This document shows, piece after piece, positions 32,468-35,457 of a stretch of 35,457 nucleotides of DNA. The stretch spans positions 1 to 35,457 of the forward strand of contig JAVBSC010000075.1 in NCBI GenBank assembly GCA_031547305.1, written 5' to 3'. The notes under the pieces were generated by a model that searched no databases, was not told the DNA's origin, and saw only the letters and a program-made list of their open reading frames with translations. The DNA is from JAVBSC01 sp031547305. Its GTDB lineage: Bacteria > Desulfobacterota > Desulfovibrionia > Desulfovibrionales > Desulfovibrionaceae. The position numbers and the translations under genes were made by a program. Position 1 is the first letter of the stretch. Each line of letters opens with the position of its first letter.

Positions 32468-33145
32468 TCACCAACGCCGCCTTTCCAACAGACAGACGGA
32501 AGCCGGCTCTATATACAGATAAGCCTTGTCGTCCGGCACATGCCGGGCCGAAGGCATAAGGTTGGCCAGAGGCAGTTCATGAACCGCGCTTTTGTCCGGC
32601 GTGGCGTCAAACAGGCTGATCACGCCTCCGCGCCTGTGCCGGGCCGTACTCCAATGCCGGACTATGGGCTCGTCCAGGCGCGGCAGAAAGCGGAAAAAAC
32701 GCAGTACAGCGGTCCTGGGGCGCACGTCTTCATGGTTTCTTTCGTCCGGCAGCCAATCACAAAGGGTTTGCCAAACCGTTTTCAAGTCCGGTTCCGGCTC
32801 CGGCGGAGAATGATACAGCCGCACCCCGTCCGCCTCGCGCGGGTTTGGCACGAAAAGATTGACTGTCGGCTCAAAGGCGTCAGGGGCAAAGGGCCAGGAG
32901 GCGCGCAGAAAAAAACTCCCCTGCCCTTCCAACGCTTTGAGCAGAGCACGCACCAGCCAGTGAAAATCGCTCTGGTTGCGCAAAGTGGCCAGCCACAACC
33001 CGCTATGGCTGGAAATCCCGGCCAGGCTTTGTTCCAGCAGCTTTCTGGCATCTTCCAGGCGAATCCCGTAACAAAGAGTCAACGCGTTGATGATCGCATA
33101 AACAGCGCAAAAAAAATCCAACTGCCCCTGATGGTAAGCCCGCAT
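32468..33145 (-). CDS. Predicted papain-like cysteine-peptidase-fold protein
   Basis: A 225-residue protein. It opens MRAYHQGQLDFFCAVYAIINAL, which recalls the catalytic Cys helix of C39/papain-like proteins (Gln, then Cys near residue 13). A later RHWSTARHRRGGVISLFDATP supplies a His and Asp in the order expected for a Cys-His-Asp triad. No signal peptide or transporter domain is present, so it is probably cytosolic. The exact family is not named and activity is inference. AAAAGGGG precedes the ATG at 33145. It leads a three-gene minus-strand operon with a ferredoxin-nitroreductase and a beta-CASP ribonuclease. Confidence 0.75.
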   Translation of the reverse strand: MRAYHQGQLDFFCAVYAIINALTLCYGIRLEDARKLLEQSLAGISSHSGLWLATLRNQSDFHWLVRALLKALEGQGSFFLRASWPFAPDAFEPTVNLFVPNPREADGVRLYHSPPEPEPDLKTVWQTLCDWLPDERNHEDVRPRTAVLRFFRFLPRLDEPIVRHWSTARHRRGGVISLFDATPDKSAVHELPLANLMPSARHVPDDKAYLYIEPASVCLLERRRW

Positions 33146-33171
33146 CGCATCCCCTTTTGATCAGAAATGCC

Positions 33172-33200
33172 CTTATAGCAAACAACGGAATTGTTTGGAA
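33172..33200 (-). promoter_or_regulatory. Promoter of the peptidase-like/nitroreductase/RNase operon
   Basis: On the minus strand TTCCAA (33195-33200) and TATAAG (33172-33177) are 17 bases apart. Transcription would begin about 20 bases before the ATG at 33145. Confidence 0.45.
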
Positions 33201-33224
33201 TGCATATAGCGCATTGAAACGGAC

Positions 33225-33253
33225 TTGCCTTGAAAAATAAAGTAAGATATAAA
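33225..33253 (+). promoter_or_regulatory. panC promoter
   Basis: TTGCCT (33225-33230) and TATAAA (33248-33253) are separated by 17 bases. Transcription would start near 33260, leaving a ~27-base leader without a convincing Shine-Dalgarno sequence. A second -10-like TATATA lies at 33268-33273. Confidence 0.5.
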
Positions 33254-33286
33254 CTTGGGCAAATAACTATATACGGATTTATTGAT

Positions 33287-34132
33287 ATGCTTAAAATCGG
33301 CGATCCCGGCGCCTTGCAACACCACTGCGCGGAATGGCGCTGCCAGGGAAAAACCCTGGCCCTGTTGCCGACCATGGGGCATTTCCATGCCGGGCACGAA
33401 CGGGTCATGCGCCGGGCCAGGGAACTGGCTGACAAGGTCATTGTCAGCGTGTACGTGAATCCCGGCGAGTTCGCTTCATACGAAGATCCCGCCGTTTATC
33501 CGAGAAATCCGCAACTGGACTTGTCCATTGCGGAAGGCAACGGCGTGGATCTGCTTTTTACGCCCGCGGATAGCGACATGTACCCGGAAGGCTACGATAC
33601 CTGGCTGGAAGTGCCAGGCCTTTCAGAAAATTTTTGCGGCATCAGCTGCCCGGAATATTTCAGAGGCGTCGGCACTCTGGTGCTCAAGCTGTTTATTCTG
33701 GCCATGCCCAGTTTTACCGTATTCGGGCAAAAGGATTGGCAGCTCCTGGCCATTATCCGGCGCATGGCCACGGATTTGCATTTACCTTCGCGCATCGAGG
33801 CCGTACCCACAGCCCGCGAGGCGGACGGCCTGGCCATGAGTTCGCGTAATACCATGCTTGGCCCGGCGGAACGCGCGGCCGCCCCGCACCTGTATAAGGG
33901 GCTGGGCCGGGCTCAGGAACTATACGCGGCCGGAGAGCGCAATCCCGCCGCGCTGCTGGGCGCGGTACGCGAATACTGGGCCGCTCATCTTGCGCCAGGG
34001 CGGGAAGATTACCTGGCCCTTGTGGATAGGAAGACCCTGGCGGTCCAGGAGCAGGCCGATGCGCAAAGCATTCTGCTCACGGCCGCGCACTTTGGGACAA
34101 TCCGGATTATCGATAATTTATTGTTAGCTTGA
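33287..34132 (+). CDS. panC: Pantoate-beta-alanine ligase (divergent PanC)
   Basis: PanC joins pantoate and beta-alanine with ATP to form pantothenate. The 281-residue protein has LLPTMGHFHAGH near residues 26-37, YPRNPQLD, VFGQKDWQLLAIIRRM and TAREADGLAMSSRN. Several usually invariant positions differ. VNPGEF has Glu61 where the family has Gln (VNPxQF). GISCPEYFRGV (118-128) replaces the usual SRPGHFRGV, so Cys121, Glu123 and Tyr124 stand for Arg, Gly and His. These line the pantoate/ATP pocket, so activity may be altered. ATG 33287 matches the family's normal start; the frame is open to TTG 33230. metK follows 82 bases downstream. Confidence 0.88.
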   Translation: MLKIGDPGALQHHCAEWRCQGKTLALLPTMGHFHAGHERVMRRARELADKVIVSVYVNPGEFASYEDPAVYPRNPQLDLSIAEGNGVDLLFTPADSDMYPEGYDTWLEVPGLSENFCGISCPEYFRGVGTLVLKLFILAMPSFTVFGQKDWQLLAIIRRMATDLHLPSRIEAVPTAREADGLAMSSRNTMLGPAERAAAPHLYKGLGRAQELYAAGERNPAALLGAVREYWAAHLAPGREDYLALVDRKTLAVQEQADAQSILLTAAHFGTIRIIDNLLLA

Positions 34133-34150
34133 CGTGTATTTTACTATATA
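34121..34150 (+). promoter_or_regulatory. metK promoter candidate
   Basis: TTGTTA (34121-34126), inside the end of panC, lies 18 bases before TATATA (34145-34150). The leader of about 55 bases carries AAAGGAG before the ATG. I see no SAM riboswitch pattern in it. Confidence 0.45.
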
Positions 34151-34214
34151 ACCAAACGCGGCGTATTCCGCTAAAATCCGGCAACGCCCAAGCCCCTGTA
34201 AAAGGAGTTCTTTA

Positions 34215-35387
34215 ATGATTCCAGATAAAGGCAAATACTATTTTACTTCAGAATCAGTTACCGAAGGCCACCCGGACAAAGTGGCGGACCAGATTTCCGA
34301 TGCCGTTCTGGACGCCCTGCTGGCGGAAGACGTGAACTCCCGCGTGGCCTGCGAAACCCTGGTCACCACCGGCATGGCCTTCATTGCCGGGGAAATAAGC
34401 ACACGGGGCTATGCCGACCTGCCGGAAATAGTGCGCAACACCATCAAAAACATCGGCTACAGCAACTCGGACATGGGGTTTGACTGGAAGACCTGCGCGG
34501 TCATATCATCCATAGACAAGCAGTCTCCGGATATCGCCCAGGGCGTGGACCGGGCCGTCAACGAAGACCAGGGCGCCGGCGACCAGGGCATGATGTTCGG
34601 GTTCGCCTGCGACGAAACCCCCACCCTAATGCCCGCCCCCATCTACTGGGCGCATCAGCTTGCCCAGCGCCTGACCCAGGTCCGCAAACAGGGCCTCATC
34701 CCCTATCTGCGGCCGGACGGCAAAACCCAGGTCTCTTTTGAATATGTGGACGGCAAGCCCGTGCGCATCAACAACGTGGTCGTATCCACCCAGCATGCCG
34801 CCGAAGCCACCCAGGAGCAGATCATCCACGATGTGACCGAAAAAGTCATTGTGCCCATCCTGCCCCCGGCCCTTTTTGACCGCAACAACTGCGAAATCTT
34901 CATCAATACCACCGGCCGCTTCGTCATCGGCGGCCCCATGGGCGACTTCGGCATGACCGGCCGCACAATCATCCAGTACACTTACGGCGGCATGTGCCAC
35001 CACGGCGGCGGCGCTTTCTCGGGCAAGGACCCCTCCAAGGTGGACCGCTCCGCCGCCTACATGGGCCGCTACATAGCCAAAAACGTGGTCGCTTCCGGCC
35101 TGGCCCCCAAATGCGAAGTCCAGATCGCCTACTGCATCGGCGTGGCCCAGCCCGTCTCCGTGCTCTGCTCCTCCCTGGGCACCGGCCAGGTGCCGGACGA
35201 AGTGCTCACTAAAGCCGTCAAAGAGGTCTTTGACCTGCGGCCCTACCACATTACCAGGCGCCTGGACCTCAAGCGCCCCATCTACCTCAAGAGCGCCTGC
35301 TATGGGCACTTCGGCCGCGAGGAACCGGAATTCACCTGGGAAAAAACCGATGCGGCCAAAGACCTGCTGACCGCCGCGAAATCGTAG
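34215..35387 (+). CDS. metK: S-adenosylmethionine synthase
   Basis: A 390-residue methionine adenosyltransferase, full length for the family. Diagnostic motifs are SVTEGHPDKVADQISD, GAGDQGMMFGFAC, GRFVIGGPMGDFGMTGR, TYGGMCHHGGGAFSGKDPSK and DRSAAYMGRYIAKN. It makes the SAM used by queA, rsmD and other enzymes. ATG 34215 follows AAAGGAG. The gene ends 70 bases before the window edge and is followed by a long G-run/C-run sequence. Confidence 0.97.
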   Translation: MIPDKGKYYFTSESVTEGHPDKVADQISDAVLDALLAEDVNSRVACETLVTTGMAFIAGEISTRGYADLPEIVRNTIKNIGYSNSDMGFDWKTCAVISSIDKQSPDIAQGVDRAVNEDQGAGDQGMMFGFACDETPTLMPAPIYWAHQLAQRLTQVRKQGLIPYLRPDGKTQVSFEYVDGKPVRINNVVVSTQHAAEATQEQIIHDVTEKVIVPILPPALFDRNNCEIFINTTGRFVIGGPMGDFGMTGRTIIQYTYGGMCHHGGGAFSGKDPSKVDRSAAYMGRYIAKNVVASGLAPKCEVQIAYCIGVAQPVSVLCSSLGTGQVPDEVLTKAVKEVFDLRPYHITRRLDLKRPIYLKSACYGHFGREEPEFTWEKTDAAKDLLTAAKS

Positions 35388-35402
35388 AATGAGAATGGGC
35401 GT

Positions 35403-35437
35403 GGGGGGGGGGCGGCGCCCCCCCCCCCCCCCCCCCC
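35403..35437. repeat. G10/C20 homopolymer hairpin after metK
   Basis: Ten Gs (35403-35412), CGGCG, then twenty Cs (35418-35437) can fold into a pure G-C hairpin just after metK. It may be another copy of the GC-rich intergenic hairpin, expanded, or a length error near a contig end. Confidence 0.5.
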
Positions 35438-35457
35438 GGCGCAACACACCGATGGGG

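Noticed and set aside
34133..34214. SAM riboswitch before metK
   Set aside because: The 82-base gap is too short for the common classes and shows none of their conserved core; it looks like a plain promoter and leader.

Overview
The window reads as chromosomal DNA from a GC-rich Gram-negative bacterium. It most resembles the Desulfovibrio group of sulfate reducers (Desulfobacterota). The evidence is a 120-residue DksA, a heptose kinase gene between parB and rsmD-coaD, a ferredoxin-nitroreductase fusion, a solitary LarC-type protein, and queH next to queA. The assignment is inference from gene content; no rRNA or marker search was possible. Most of the window is dense housekeeping sequence on both strands. 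I see no phage, insertion sequence or CRISPR array.

Layout. 1-1906: an SDR dehydrogenase and an IclR regulator, ended by a perfect hairpin. 1961-4368 (-): a lipoprotein, coaBC and an unrecognised protein. 4471-6841: queA, a YjaB-like acetyltransferase and queH. 6861-15461: a sugar/polyol-type uptake locus. A Gfo/Idh/MocA dehydrogenase (-) is divergent from an ABC importer operon made of an ATPase, three tandem paralogous periplasmic binding proteins and two permeases, closed by a strong terminator. 15662-16570: tRNA-Gly and tRNA-Cys (-), then dksA (+). 16883-19500: an NFACT-family protein and a UDP-glucuronate 4-epimerase-like enzyme. 19569-23204: two parS sites, parA, an inverted small gene, parB and hldA. 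23350-29866: rsmD, coaD, an RNase R-type exonuclease, a His-rich LarC1-like protein coupled to a TtcA-like PP-loop protein, and an M23 envelope peptidase. 29972-33145 (-): a peptidase-like protein, a ferredoxin-nitroreductase and a beta-CASP ribonuclease in one operon. 33287-35387: panC and metK, then a long G/C tract.

How the genes fit together. The SDR, IclR, MocA-type dehydrogenase and CUT1-type importer suggest import and oxidation of a sugar, polyol or sugar acid. Three binding proteins sharing one permease pair suggests a widened substrate range. CoA synthesis (coaBC, coaD, panC), queuosine (queA, queH), chromosome segregation (parS, parA, parB) and RNA metabolism (RNase R, beta-CASP RNase, RsmD, NFACT, DksA) are the other themes.

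The best candidates for something undescribed are the three-receptor importer, the LarC1/PP-loop pair, and the peptidase-like/nitroreductase/RNase operon. Three genes (queA, rsmD, rnr) have a -10-like hexamer exactly six bases before the ATG and no ribosome-binding site, which suggests leaderless mRNAs.
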